Position numbers and translations under genes: made by a program. A stretch of DNA of 13,634 nt from DATLZM01 sp035559315. Lineage in GTDB: Bacteria > Actinomycetota > UBA4738 > HRBIN12. The stretch is taken from contig DATMBJ010000084.1 of NCBI GenBank assembly GCA_035559315.1, positions 1-13,634 of the forward strand. Reading direction: 5' to 3'. The first letter of the stretch is position 1. Every line of letters begins with the position of its first letter. The notes beneath the pieces are model-generated. The model made no database searches and was not told the DNA's origin. It saw only the letters and a program-made list of their open reading frames with translations. This document shows, piece after piece, positions 7,021 to 13,634 of this stretch.

Positions 7021-7108
7021 CCCGGGGAGCGAACGGGTCAGTTATCAGTCGCGAGCTCCCGACCACGGCCGGTGGCTCACCACTGACAACTGGCGCCGCC
7101 TCCCCGGG
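7021..7108 (+). promoter_or_regulatory. Long imperfect stem-loop in the pnp leader (candidate RNase III / PNPase autoregulation site)
   Basis: The 5' arm begins CCCGGGGAG (7021-7029), perfectly complementary to CTCCCCGGG (7100-7108). Inside it, CGG (7034-7036) can pair with CCG (7096-7098), and CAGTTATCAGT (7039-7049) pairs with ACTGACAACTG (7082-7092) with a single A-C mismatch. Further in, GAGC (7053-7056) pairs with GCTC (7075-7078) and ACC (7062-7064) with GGT (7071-7073), closing on a 6-base loop. The result is one extended hairpin of 88 bases with small internal loops. In E. coli and Streptomyces the rpsO-pnp intergenic RNA forms a hairpin that RNase III cleaves, and in E. coli PNPase then represses its own mRNA. 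The same role is inferred here from position and shape. Confidence 0.6.
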
Positions 7109-7117
7109 AGGGAAGGA

Positions 7118-7142
7118 CGGGGCGCCCCCGCGGCGCACCCCG
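7118..7142 (+). promoter_or_regulatory. Second hairpin in the pnp leader, just upstream of the Shine-Dalgarno
   Basis: CGGGGCGCC (7118-7126) pairs with GGCG (7132-7135) and, after a 2-base bulge (CA, 7136-7137), with CCCCG (7138-7142), leaving a 5-base loop. The stem of 9 pairs ends 9 bases before the pnp AGGAGG, so it leaves the ribosome site accessible. It may position or protect the processed 5' end of pnp mRNA. It could also be a chance GC-rich fold. Confidence 0.35.
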
Positions 7143-7151
7143 CGTGACCTC

Positions 7152-7159
7152 AGGAGGAG
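7152..7159 (+). promoter_or_regulatory. Strong ribosome binding site of pnp
   Basis: AGGAGGAG lies just upstream of the pnp ATG; the AGGAGG core (7152-7157) is 8 bases from the start. It is the best Shine-Dalgarno in the window and fixes ATG 7166 as the start. Confidence 0.85.
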
Positions 7160-7165
7160 AGGCGG

Positions 7166-9472
7166 ATGAACATCATCAGGCGTTCCCGAGCGATCGGGGC
7201 CACGGAACTCACGTTCGAGACCGGCAAGCTCGCGAAGCAGGCCCACGGGTCGGTCGTCGTCACGCTCGGCGAGACCCAGGTCCTGGCGACCTGCACCACC
7301 GCGGCGCCCCGGGAGGGCATCGATTTCTTCCCGCTCACCGTGGACGTCGAGGAGCGGATGTACGCGGCCGGCAAGATCCCCGGCGGGTTCTTCCGGCGGG
7401 AGGGGCGGCCCTCGGAGACCGCGATCCTCACCGCCCGGCTGATCGACCGCCCGCTCCGGCCCACGTTCAAGGAGGGGTACCGGGACGAGGTGCAGGTGGT
7501 GATCACGGTCCTCTCGGCCGACCAGGCCAACCCCTACGACATCCCCGGGATCAACGGGGCGAGCGTCGCGGTGATGCTCGCCGGGCTCCCCTTCGACGGG
7601 CCGGTCGGCGCGGTCCGGATGGGGCTGATCGGCAGGGAGTGGAAGGTCAACCCCACGTACCAGGAGATCGAGCTCGCCACGTTCGACGTCGTGGTGGCCG
7701 GCCGGCGGAACGACGAGGGCGGCATCGACATCCTGATGATCGAGGGGGAGGCCCCCGACAACACGTGGTCGCTCCTGCAGAACGGCGGGGGCTCGGTGGC
7801 GCCCACCGAGGAGGTCGTGGCCGAGGGCCTGGAGGAGGCGAAGCGGGCGATCGCGGAGGCGATCGACTTCCAGCTGGCGTTCCTCGCCGAGGCCGGCGCC
7901 GAGCCCCGCCCGTTCGAGCCCGCCCCGCCCTACACCGACGAGGTCTACCGGGCCGTCGAGGCGTTCGCCGCCGCCCGCCTCCCGGCGGCCCTGGTCCCCG
8001 CCAAGCAGGAGCGGGAGGCCGCCCTCGAGGCGCTCAAGGGGGAGCTCACGGCGCACCTCCGCTCGACGTGGGGCGAGGAGCGGTACGCCGAGCTCGCGGG
8101 GCAGGTCCCGGCCGCCTTCAAGGAGCTCCAGAAGCGCGTGATGCGGGCCCGCATCCTGGACGAGGGCGTGCGGCTCGACGGGCGCCGTCCCGACGAGATC
8201 CGGCCCATCCACTGCGAGGTGGGGCTGGTGCCGCGGGCCCACGGCTCCGGCCTGTTCCAGCGCGGGGAGACCCAGGTGCTCAACGTCACGACCCTCGGGA
8301 TGCTCCGGATGACCCAGATGATCGACACCCTCGATCCCGAGGAGTCGAAGCGGTACATCCACCACTACAACTTCCCGCCGTTCTCGACCGGCGAGGTCGG
8401 TCGGATCGGGTCGCCGAGGCGGCGCGAGATTGGCCACGGGGCCCTCGCCGAGCGGGCCCTGGTGCCGGTCGTGCCGCCGGAGGACGAGTTCCCCTACACG
8501 ATCCGGCTGGTCTCCGACGTGCTCGAGTCCAACGGCTCGACCTCGATGGCCTCGGTCTGCGCGTCCACGCTCTCGCTGATGGACGCCGGGGTCCCCATCC
8601 GGGCCCCCGTCGCGGGCATCGCGATGGGGCTGATCGCCGAGGGCGGGCGGTACGTCACGCTCACCGACATCCTGGGGGCCGAGGACGCCCTCGGCGACAT
8701 GGACTTCAAGGTGGCCGGGACCCGCGACTGGGTGACCGCGATCCAGCTCGACATGAAGGTGACCGGCCTGCCGGCCGAGGCCCTCTCCCAGGCCCTGAAG
8801 CAGGCGCGCGAGGCGCGGCTCTTCATCCTCGAGGAGATGCTCCGGACGATCCCCGAGCCCCGGCCGGTGCTCTCGGCCAAGGCCCCGCGGGTGATGACGA
8901 TCCAGATCCCCGTGGACAAGATCGGCGAGGTGATCGGCCCCAAGGGGAAGCGGATCAACGAGATCATCGCGCTCACCGGCGCCGACATCGACATCCAGGA
9001 CGACGGCACGGTCTTCATCGGCTCGCGCGAGGGGGCGGGCGCCGAGGAGGCGGCGCGGATGATCGAGGAGATCGTGAACCCCCGCCTCCCCCAGGTCGGG
9101 GAGCGCTTCCAGGGGACCGTCGTGAAGATCACGACCTTCGGGGCGTTCGTGAACATCCTCCCCGGCCGCGACGGCCTCGTGCACATCTCCAAGCTCGGCC
9201 GCGGCCGTCGGCTTGCCCGCGTCGAGGACGCGGTGAACGTCGGGGACCGCATCGAGGTCGAGGTCCAGGAGATAGACCCGATGGGGAAGATCTCGCTCCG
9301 CCCCGTGGGTCCGGAGTGGGAGGTCCCCGAGGCCGAGGCCGAGGGGGCCGCCGAGCGCGGGCCGCGGGAGGCCAGGCCCCGGGAGGGTGCCGGCGAGGGC
9401 CGCCCCCGGGAGGGCCGGCCCCGCCGCCGCCGGCCGCCCCGCGACCGGGAGCGCGAGGCCGGCCGAGGGTAG
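7166..9472 (+). CDS. pnp: Polyribonucleotide nucleotidyltransferase (PNPase)
   Basis: PNPase degrades RNA 3' to 5' with phosphate, releasing nucleoside diphosphates, and can add 3' tails; it acts as a cytoplasmic homotrimer. The 768-residue protein has all domains: first RNase PH domain (about 10-145, with GGFFRREGRPSE), helical linker (about 240-325), and second RNase PH domain (about 330-560, with YNFPPFSTGEVGRIGSPRRR and EDALGDMDFKVAGT). Asp507 and Asp513 match E. coli Asp486 and Asp492. A KH domain follows (GxxG at 591-594, IGPKGKRINEI), then an S1 domain (about 646-713, TTFGAFVNILPGRDGLVHIS). Residues 714-768 form an Arg/Gly/Glu/Pro-rich tail. A structured leader precedes it, suggesting autoregulation. 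Six bases separate its TAG from the M16 peptidase start. Confidence 0.98.
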   Translation: MNIIRRSRAIGATELTFETGKLAKQAHGSVVVTLGETQVLATCTTAAPREGIDFFPLTVDVEERMYAAGKIPGGFFRREGRPSETAILTARLIDRPLRPTFKEGYRDEVQVVITVLSADQANPYDIPGINGASVAVMLAGLPFDGPVGAVRMGLIGREWKVNPTYQEIELATFDVVVAGRRNDEGGIDILMIEGEAPDNTWSLLQNGGGSVAPTEEVVAEGLEEAKRAIAEAIDFQLAFLAEAGAEPRPFEPAPPYTDEVYRAVEAFAAARLPAALVPAKQEREAALEALKGELTAHLRSTWGEERYAELAGQVPAAFKELQKRVMRARILDEGVRLDGRRPDEIRPIHCEVGLVPRAHGSGLFQRGETQVLNVTTLGMLRMTQMIDTLDPEESKRYIHHYNFPPFSTGEVGRIGSPRRREIGHGALAERALVPVVPPEDEFPYTIRLVSDVLESNGSTSMASVCASTLSLMDAGVPIRAPVAGIAMGLIAEGGRYVTLTDILGAEDALGDMDFKVAGTRDWVTAIQLDMKVTGLPAEALSQALKQAREARLFILEEMLRTIPEPRPVLSAKAPRVMTIQIPVDKIGEVIGPKGKRINEIIALTGADIDIQDDGTVFIGSREGAGAEEAARMIEEIVNPRLPQVGERFQGTVVKITTFGAFVNILPGRDGLVHISKLGRGRRLARVEDAVNVGDRIEVEVQEIDPMGKISLRPVGPEWEVPEAEAEGAAERGPREARPREGAGEGRPREGRPRRRRPPRDREREAGRG

Positions 9473-9478
9473 CCGCCG

Positions 9479-10756
9479 GTGAGGCTCCGCCGGACCGAGT
9501 TCGCGTCGGGGCTGCGGGTCGTCACCGAGCGGATGCCCGGCGTCCGGTCGGTGGCGCTCGGGTTCTGGGTCCTGGCCGGATCCCGGGACGAGCGCCCCGC
9601 GATCTCGGGCGCCTCCCACTTCCTCGAGCACCTGCTGTTCAAGGGCACCCGGCGACGGTCGGCCCGCGACATCGCCGAGGCCTTCGACGCGGTCGGGGGG
9701 GACGTGAACGCCTTCACCGCGAAGGAGTACACGTGCTTCTACGCGCGGATCCTGGACCGCGACCTCCCGATGGCCGTGGACCACCTGTGCGACATGCTCG
9801 AGCACTCGCTCCTGCGGCCCGAGGACGTGGAGTCCGAGCGGCGGGTGATCCTCGAGGAGATCCACATGCACGAGGACACCCCGGACGAGCTGATCCACGA
9901 CCTCTTCAACGAGGCCCTGTGGCCCGGCCACCCCCTCGGACGGCCGGTCCTCGGGACGCGAGCCTCGGTCCAGTCCGCCACCCGGGGGCAGATCCGCCGC
10001 TTCTACCGGCGCCACTACGTGCCGGGCAACCTGGTCGTGGTGGCCACCGGGAGCGTGGACCACGATCGGCTCCTGGAGCTGCTGGCGGCGTCGATGGCGG
10101 TGGGGCCCGTGCGGAGCGACGGGGAGCCCACCGGCTGGAACCTCCGGGCCGGCGGCCGCGCGCCCACGCCCTCCGGCGAGACCGTGGTGGTCCGGCGGAA
10201 GACCGAGCAGGCCCACATCGTCCTCGGGACCAACGGCCTGGCCCGGACCGACCCCGACCGGTTCGCGTTCGGGATCGTGAACGGGGCGGTGGGGGGCGGG
10301 ATGTCCTCGCGGCTGTTCCAGCGGGTCCGGGAGGAGCGCGGGCTCGCCTACTCCGTGTACAGCTACCACACGATGTACACGGAGGCCGGGGTGTTCGCGG
10401 CGTACGCCGGGACCACCCCCGCCCGGGCGCCGGACGTGATCGCGCTGATGCGGGCGGAGCTCGAGGACGTCGCCGAGGGCGGGCTCACGGAGGAGGAGTT
10501 CGAGCGGGCCAAGGGGCACGTGAAGGGGTCGCTCGTGCTCTCGCTCGAGGACCCGGCGAGCCGGATGTCGCGCCTCGGGAAGTCGGAGATCTCCCACGGT
10601 GAGATCCTCACCGTGAGCCAGGTGCTCCGGCGGATCGAGGACGTCACGCTGGACGACGCCCGTCGGGCGGCGAAGCGCGTGCTCTCCCAGCCGCTCACGC
10701 TCACGGTCATCGGTCCGTTCGGCCGGCGGGCGCTCGGCGGGGGTGCGGGGCCGTGA
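9479..10756 (+). CDS. M16 family zinc metallopeptidase (insulinase / processing-peptidase type)
   Basis: A 425-residue M16 peptidase. The inverted zinc motif HxxEH is present as H47-F-L-E50-H51 (ASHFLEHLLFKGT), and the third zinc ligand is in LEEIHMHEDTPDE (E126/E127, 76 residues after H51, the spacing known for the family). So the N-terminal half is catalytically complete. The C-terminal half carries the inactive-repeat features GGGMSSRLFQRVREERGLAYSVYS, including R287 and Y291, which help bind substrate. There is no signal peptide, so it is probably cytoplasmic. The closest general class is the MPP-beta-like/PqqL-like peptidases found beside pnp in Actinobacteria; substrates are unknown. 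GTG 9479 is preceded by GAGGG (9465-9469) and lies 6 bases after pnp. Its TGA overlaps the dapB start by 4 bases. Confidence 0.94.
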   Translation: MRLRRTEFASGLRVVTERMPGVRSVALGFWVLAGSRDERPAISGASHFLEHLLFKGTRRRSARDIAEAFDAVGGDVNAFTAKEYTCFYARILDRDLPMAVDHLCDMLEHSLLRPEDVESERRVILEEIHMHEDTPDELIHDLFNEALWPGHPLGRPVLGTRASVQSATRGQIRRFYRRHYVPGNLVVVATGSVDHDRLLELLAASMAVGPVRSDGEPTGWNLRAGGRAPTPSGETVVVRRKTEQAHIVLGTNGLARTDPDRFAFGIVNGAVGGGMSSRLFQRVREERGLAYSVYSYHTMYTEAGVFAAYAGTTPARAPDVIALMRAELEDVAEGGLTEEEFERAKGHVKGSLVLSLEDPASRMSRLGKSEISHGEILTVSQVLRRIEDVTLDDARRAAKRVLSQPLTLTVIGPFGRRALGGGAGP

Positions 10757-11562
10757 TCAGGGTCGGCGTGATCGGCGCCTGCGGGCGGATGGGGCAGCTC
10801 GTGTGTCGGGCCGTGGTCGACGACCCGGACCTGGCGCTCGCCGCCGCGATCTGCCGCTCCCACCCGGGCGAGCCCATCGGGCCGAGGATCGGCCACCCCG
10901 AGCTCGCGGACGTCGTCCTCGCCGACGAGCTGGACCGGCTGCTCGAGGCGGAGGTCGAGGTCGCGGTGGACTTCACCACGCCGGCCGCGGTCCGGGACAA
11001 CGTGCGGTGGGTGGTCGACCACTCGATCCACCTGGTGGTGGGGACCACGGGGCTCACCGAGGAGGACCTGCGCTGGCTCGAGGAGGAGGTGGGTCGGGCC
11101 GGCACCGACGCCAACGTGATCGTAGCCCCCAACTTCGCGATCGGCGCGGTGCTCATGCAGCGGTTCGCCGCCGAGGCGGCGCGGTTCTTCCCCGCGGTCG
11201 AGGTGATCGAGCTCCACCACGCCGGGAAGGCGGACGCGCCCTCCGGCACGGCGCTCGCGACGGCCCGGGCGCTCGCGCGGTCCCGCCGGGAGCCCTACCG
11301 GCCCCCCTCGGCGGAGGACGTCCCGGGGGTCCGCGGGGGCGAGGTCGAGGGCATCCGGGTCCACTCGGTGCGCCTGCCGGGCCTCGTCGCCCACCAGGAG
11401 GTGATCCTGGGCGGGCCGGGCCAGGTCCTCTCGATCCGCCACGACGCGCTCGACCGGAGCTCGTTCATCCCCGGGGTCCTGCTCGCGATCAAGGCCGTGT
11501 CCACCCGTCGGGGCCTGACGGTCGGCCTCGAGCCGCTCCTGGTCGACGCGGGGCTCGCGTGA
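10753..11562 (+). CDS. dapB: 4-hydroxy-tetrahydrodipicolinate reductase
   Basis: DapB reduces 4-hydroxy-tetrahydrodipicolinate with NAD(P)H in the diaminopimelate/lysine pathway, feeding peptidoglycan and lysine synthesis in the cytoplasm. The 269-residue product has the Rossmann motif VGVIGACGRMG (G8-G14), VDFTTPAAV, VVGTTGLT, APNFAIGAVLMQRFA and the active-site segment ELHHAGKADAPSGTA. Here His155 and Lys159 correspond to the catalytic E. coli His159 and Lys163. The C-terminal substrate/tetramer domain (about 125-245) includes LPGLVAHQEVILGG and ends with a normal DapB terminus. GTG 10753 forms a GTGA overlap with the M16 stop, and its own stop forms another with the PIG-L gene. No strong Shine-Dalgarno is visible, so translation is probably coupled. 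dapB downstream of pnp and the M16 gene is the standard actinobacterial order. Confidence 0.97.
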   Translation: MIRVGVIGACGRMGQLVCRAVVDDPDLALAAAICRSHPGEPIGPRIGHPELADVVLADELDRLLEAEVEVAVDFTTPAAVRDNVRWVVDHSIHLVVGTTGLTEEDLRWLEEEVGRAGTDANVIVAPNFAIGAVLMQRFAAEAARFFPAVEVIELHHAGKADAPSGTALATARALARSRREPYRPPSAEDVPGVRGGEVEGIRVHSVRLPGLVAHQEVILGGPGQVLSIRHDALDRSSFIPGVLLAIKAVSTRRGLTVGLEPLLVDAGLA

Positions 11563-12341
11563 GCGGGAGGCTCGCGGCCGTCTTCGCCCACCCCGACGAC
11601 GACACCTTCGGGATCGCCGGGACGGTCGCGCTCCACGCGGGGGAGCCCGGGTTCGCCTTCGCCGTGGTCCTCGCGACGAGCGGGGAGGCCGGGCGGATCG
11701 CGGACGCCTCGCTCGCGAGGCCCGAGACGCTCGGCGCGGTCCGGGAGGCGGAGGACCGGGCGTCGTGGGAGGCGCTGGGGGCCCGCCCCGAGCTCCTCGC
11801 GTTCCTCCGCTACCCCGACGGAGGCCTCCCCGACGTCCCCCGGGGGGAGCTGGTGGAACGGATCGCGGGGGTGCTCGCCGACGTGCGCCCCGACGTCGTG
11901 GTGACGTTCGGGCCGGAGGGCGTGACGGGCCACGCGGACCACGTCGCGGTGGGCGCCGCGGCCGACGAGGCCTTCCACCTGGCGCGGGCCCGTGGGGGCG
12001 GGGGCTTCGCCCGGCTCCTCCACGTCTGCCTTCCCGCGTCCCTCCTCGAGCGGTTCGGGGAGCTCCTGCGGGAGCGTGGGATCGAGCCCCCCGATCCCAC
12101 GCAGCCCTTCCAACCGCGGGGCGTGCCCGACCCGGAGGTCGCGGTCTCGGTGGACTGCGGGTCGGTCCTGGACCGGAAGCTCGCGGCGATCCGCGAGCAC
12201 CGCACGCAGGCCGAGCTGGAGGACGTGCCCGAGGACCTGTGGGGGACGGTGCTGCGCTTCGAGCACTTCACGCAGGCGTGGCCGCCCCGGGAGCCCGGCG
12301 CGCCGGTCCTCCGGGACGTGTTCGAGGGTCTCCCGGGCTGA
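11559..12341 (+). CDS. PIG-L / LmbE-type zinc deacetylase (MshB/Mca-like superfamily)
   Basis: A 260-residue protein of the PIG-L/LmbE superfamily, zinc enzymes that remove acetyl groups or cleave amides on N-acetylglucosamine-type compounds (MshB and Mca of mycothiol metabolism, GlcNAc-PI de-N-acetylases, antibiotic enzymes). The N-terminal motif reads AHPDDD (H11, D13, D14) where the family usually has AHPDDE. The second motif is GVTGHADH (H125, D127, H128). Zinc ligands (H11, D14, H128) and the presumed general base (D13) are present. Later segments KLAAIREHRTQ and FEHFTQAW are also typical. No signal peptide is seen. The frame stays open upstream, but GTG 11559 forms a GTGA overlap with the dapB stop and places the first motif where it should be. 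The substrate cannot be told; a mycothiol role is possible but unproven. Confidence 0.88.
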   Translation: MSGRLAAVFAHPDDDTFGIAGTVALHAGEPGFAFAVVLATSGEAGRIADASLARPETLGAVREAEDRASWEALGARPELLAFLRYPDGGLPDVPRGELVERIAGVLADVRPDVVVTFGPEGVTGHADHVAVGAAADEAFHLARARGGGGFARLLHVCLPASLLERFGELLRERGIEPPDPTQPFQPRGVPDPEVAVSVDCGSVLDRKLAAIREHRTQAELEDVPEDLWGTVLRFEHFTQAWPPREPGAPVLRDVFEGLPG

Positions 12342-12355
12342 TGCCGTAGGGGAAC

Positions 12356-12380
12356 GGGCCTCCGCTCCCGCGCCTGGCCC
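12356..12380. terminator. Weak hairpin between the convergent genes
   Basis: GGGCC (12356-12360) pairs with GGCCC (12376-12380) around a 15-base loop, in the 38-base gap between the PIG-L stop and the end of the - strand gene. It could act in both directions, but the stem is short and no T tract flanks it. This is a positional guess. Confidence 0.2.
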
Positions 12381-13634
12381 TAGAAGCGCTCCATCGCCTC
12401 GTTCACGTCCTCAGGGTCGGTGTGCGGCGAGAACCACGCCGGCCCGCACACCCGGCAGATCGGGCCGTACGTCCCGTCCACGTACGCGAGCTCGAAGCGG
12501 TGCGGCGAGACCGAGGGGAGCCCCACGAGCGCGTACGTGATCCGGTACTCGCCGCGGGCCGCGCCCCCCGGGTCCGCGCGCTCCGCCCGCTCCTTGGCCC
12601 GGCGGATCTCGGCGGTCGTCCCGGAGACCGCGAGCCGCCTGCCCGTCGGGACGTGCGTGAGGATGAAGCGGATCCCAACGCCCCGCGGGGGCTCCCCGCC
12701 GGGCCGGGGGTCCCCGTCGGGGTCCCCGTCCCACCGCTCCGCCTCGATCGGCGCGCCCACCGGCTGCTCCCCCCAGGTCTCCCCGGTCGCCACCCACCGC
12801 AGGCGCACGCCCGCGGAGAGCACGAGGTTGAACAGCACCCCCGGCCGGTGGAGGACGTTCGGGATCACGCAGTTGAAGTAGGGCTCGGACCCCAGCTCCG
12901 CGGAAGCCCACGAGCCGATGAGGTGGGCCGGGACCTCCTCGGCGAGCTCACGCTCGTTCAGCTCGACGGGGAGCAGGAGCGCACCCGAGCCGTCGCGGGG
13001 CGGCTCGTCGAGCTCGAGCCGCAGGCGCACGCCGGAGCCGAGCGCCCGGTGCGGCGCGGTGTCGAGGACGAGCCGGTGACCGAGCTCGACCTGCGGGAAC
13101 CGGACGATCAGCCGCGAGCCCGCCCTCTCGACATCGATCCCCGCGGCGCCGAGCTCCTCCGCGAGCCCGGGGAGCTCGTCCTCCCACGCCGAGGGATCGT
13201 CCCGACCGGGGAGCTCCCGGGGCGCGGACAGGAGCTCGTCCGGGTCGGGACGGGGGCCGCGCTCCGGGTGCGCGGCGAACGCCGGCTCGCCCCCGAGCGC
13301 CTCCGCGATCATCCAGCCCCGGCGCTCGGCGTTCGAGACCTGCAGGAGCGCCGCCACCTGGAGCAGGCCGGGGGTCCACGCGAGGTTCTCCTCGTGCACC
13401 CAGACCGAGGCGTGGTACGCGAAGCCGTCCCCCACCCTGATGAGCGCGTTCATCGTCGGGTCCGCTGTGATGACCTCGCTGGCCAGGGTCACGGGGTCCG
13501 GGCAGACGAGCCCCGACCCGCGGACGACCTCCGTCTCCGCGTGGACCCGGGAGACGGTGAGGCCGAGCTCCGGGTCGCGCCGCGGCCGATCCGCCCAGAT
13601 CCGCTGGCGGTAGCGGTGGGGCCACCACCGGAAG
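12380..13634 (-). CDS. Protein of unknown function (5' end beyond the window)
   Basis: I do not recognise this family. Reading from the right edge, the frame is open to the stop (TAG, complement of 12380-12382), giving at least 417 residues. A GTG start at 13492 would give 370 residues. But the frame upstream of it stays open to the edge with G or C in nearly every third position and protein-like residues (begins FRWWPHRYRQRIWADRP), so the real start probably lies outside. Seen in the protein: a conserved-looking front section (MNALIRVGDGFAYHASVWVH, then a helix around NAERRGWMIAEALGG), an acidic Pro-rich middle, several strand-like segments (FNLVLSAGVRLRWVA, GIRFILTHVPTGRRLAVSG) and a C-terminus with CRVCG and an acidic tail. 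No signal peptide or clear membrane helix is visible in the part present. It is transcribed toward the dapB run and is not part of that operon. Confidence 0.8.
   Translation of the reverse strand, partial: FRWWPHRYRQRIWADRPRRDPELGLTVSRVHAETEVVRGSGLVCPDPVTLASEVITADPTMNALIRVGDGFAYHASVWVHEENLAWTPGLLQVAALLQVSNAERRGWMIAEALGGEPAFAAHPERGPRPDPDELLSAPRELPGRDDPSAWEDELPGLAEELGAAGIDVERAGSRLIVRFPQVELGHRLVLDTAPHRALGSGVRLRLELDEPPRDGSGALLLPVELNERELAEEVPAHLIGSWASAELGSEPYFNCVIPNVLHRPGVLFNLVLSAGVRLRWVATGETWGEQPVGAPIEAERWDGDPDGDPRPGGEPPRGVGIRFILTHVPTGRRLAVSGTTAEIRRAKERAERADPGGAARGEYRITYALVGLPSVSPHRFELAYVDGTYGPICRVCGPAWFSPHTDPEDVNEAMERF

Noticed and set aside
6992..7147. A 51-codon + strand frame (starts MWRQHGRTQD) running through the pnp leader
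   Set aside because: It begins with an ATG right after a G run and ends just before the pnp ribosome site, so a leader peptide was considered. Third positions are less GC-rich than in the real genes, the peptide resembles nothing known, and the paired arms of the hairpin explain the sequence better.
6950..10597. A 1215-codon open frame on the - strand, antisense to pnp and the M16 gene
   Set aside because: It arises because stop codons are rare in this GC-rich DNA. The translation is low complexity (His, Pro, Gly, Arg, Leu, Asp) with no domain, and the + strand frames have complete, motif-bearing proteins.
12420..12881. A 153-codon + strand frame opposite the unknown gene
   Set aside because: Its third positions are not GC-enriched, whereas the - strand frame through the same bases is, and it has no ribosome site or recognisable motif.
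13490..13492. GTG as the start of the - strand unknown gene
   Set aside because: The same frame is open and shows strong GC third-position bias for the remaining 142 bases to the window edge, so this is more likely an internal Val codon.
1..13634. Search for CRISPR arrays, tRNA or rRNA genes, insertion sequences, integrases, toxin-antitoxin or defence genes
   Set aside because: None seen. There are no regularly spaced repeats, transposase motifs or tRNA-like cloverleaf arms, and nearly all bases are accounted for by housekeeping genes.

Overview
This is a very GC-rich window (third codon positions are almost all G or C) from an actinobacterial chromosome. No rRNA or other taxonomic marker is present. 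The assignment rests on three things: the gene order infB - DUF503 - rbfA - DHH - truB - ribF - rpsO - pnp - M16 peptidase - dapB, which matches the order known from Streptomyces and relatives; actinobacterial-looking PNPase and S15 sequences; and heavy use of GTG starts with GTGA stop/start overlaps. The lineage below phylum cannot be fixed from this window. An uncultured or deep-branching actinobacterium is plausible.

Layout, left to right, all on the + strand up to 12341. The window opens inside infB (1-1856; its 5' end lies outside). A tightly packed translation/RNA-maturation cluster follows: a DUF503 protein (1884-2177), rbfA (2180-2563), an NrnA-like DHH phosphoesterase (2556-3569) and truB (3566-4513). 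After a 37-base gap with a possible leaderless promoter comes ribF (4551-5531), then a membrane-anchored or secreted CapA-family protein (5560-6633) that is not part of the usual order. rpsO (6684-6953) has a possible promoter of its own. A 212-base gap (6954-7165) holds a hairpin just after rpsO, a long imperfect stem-loop (7021-7108) and a second hairpin (7118-7142). Then come pnp with a strong Shine-Dalgarno (7166-9472), an M16 zinc peptidase (9479-10756), dapB (10753-11562) and a PIG-L/LmbE-type deacetylase (11559-12341). On the - strand, converging on this run, is a gene of unknown function (12380 to the window end) whose 5' end is cut off by the window.

How the genes work together: IF2 (initiation), RbfA (30S maturation), TruB (tRNA pseudouridine 55), S15 (30S assembly), PNPase and the DHH phosphodiesterase (RNA and nanoRNA turnover) form a housekeeping translation and RNA-decay block. 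RibF makes FMN and FAD, and DapB makes the lysine/diaminopimelate precursor. The CapA and PIG-L proteins are the least predictable passengers. Eight of the eleven visible starts are GTG. The three ATG genes (DUF503, rpsO, pnp) are among those preceded by untranslated space rather than an overlap.

No clearly new multi-gene system is visible. The best leads are the structured pnp leader, the unknown - strand protein, the capA insertion between ribF and rpsO, and the PIG-L gene coupled to dapB. No gene-free stretch exceeds 300 bases.
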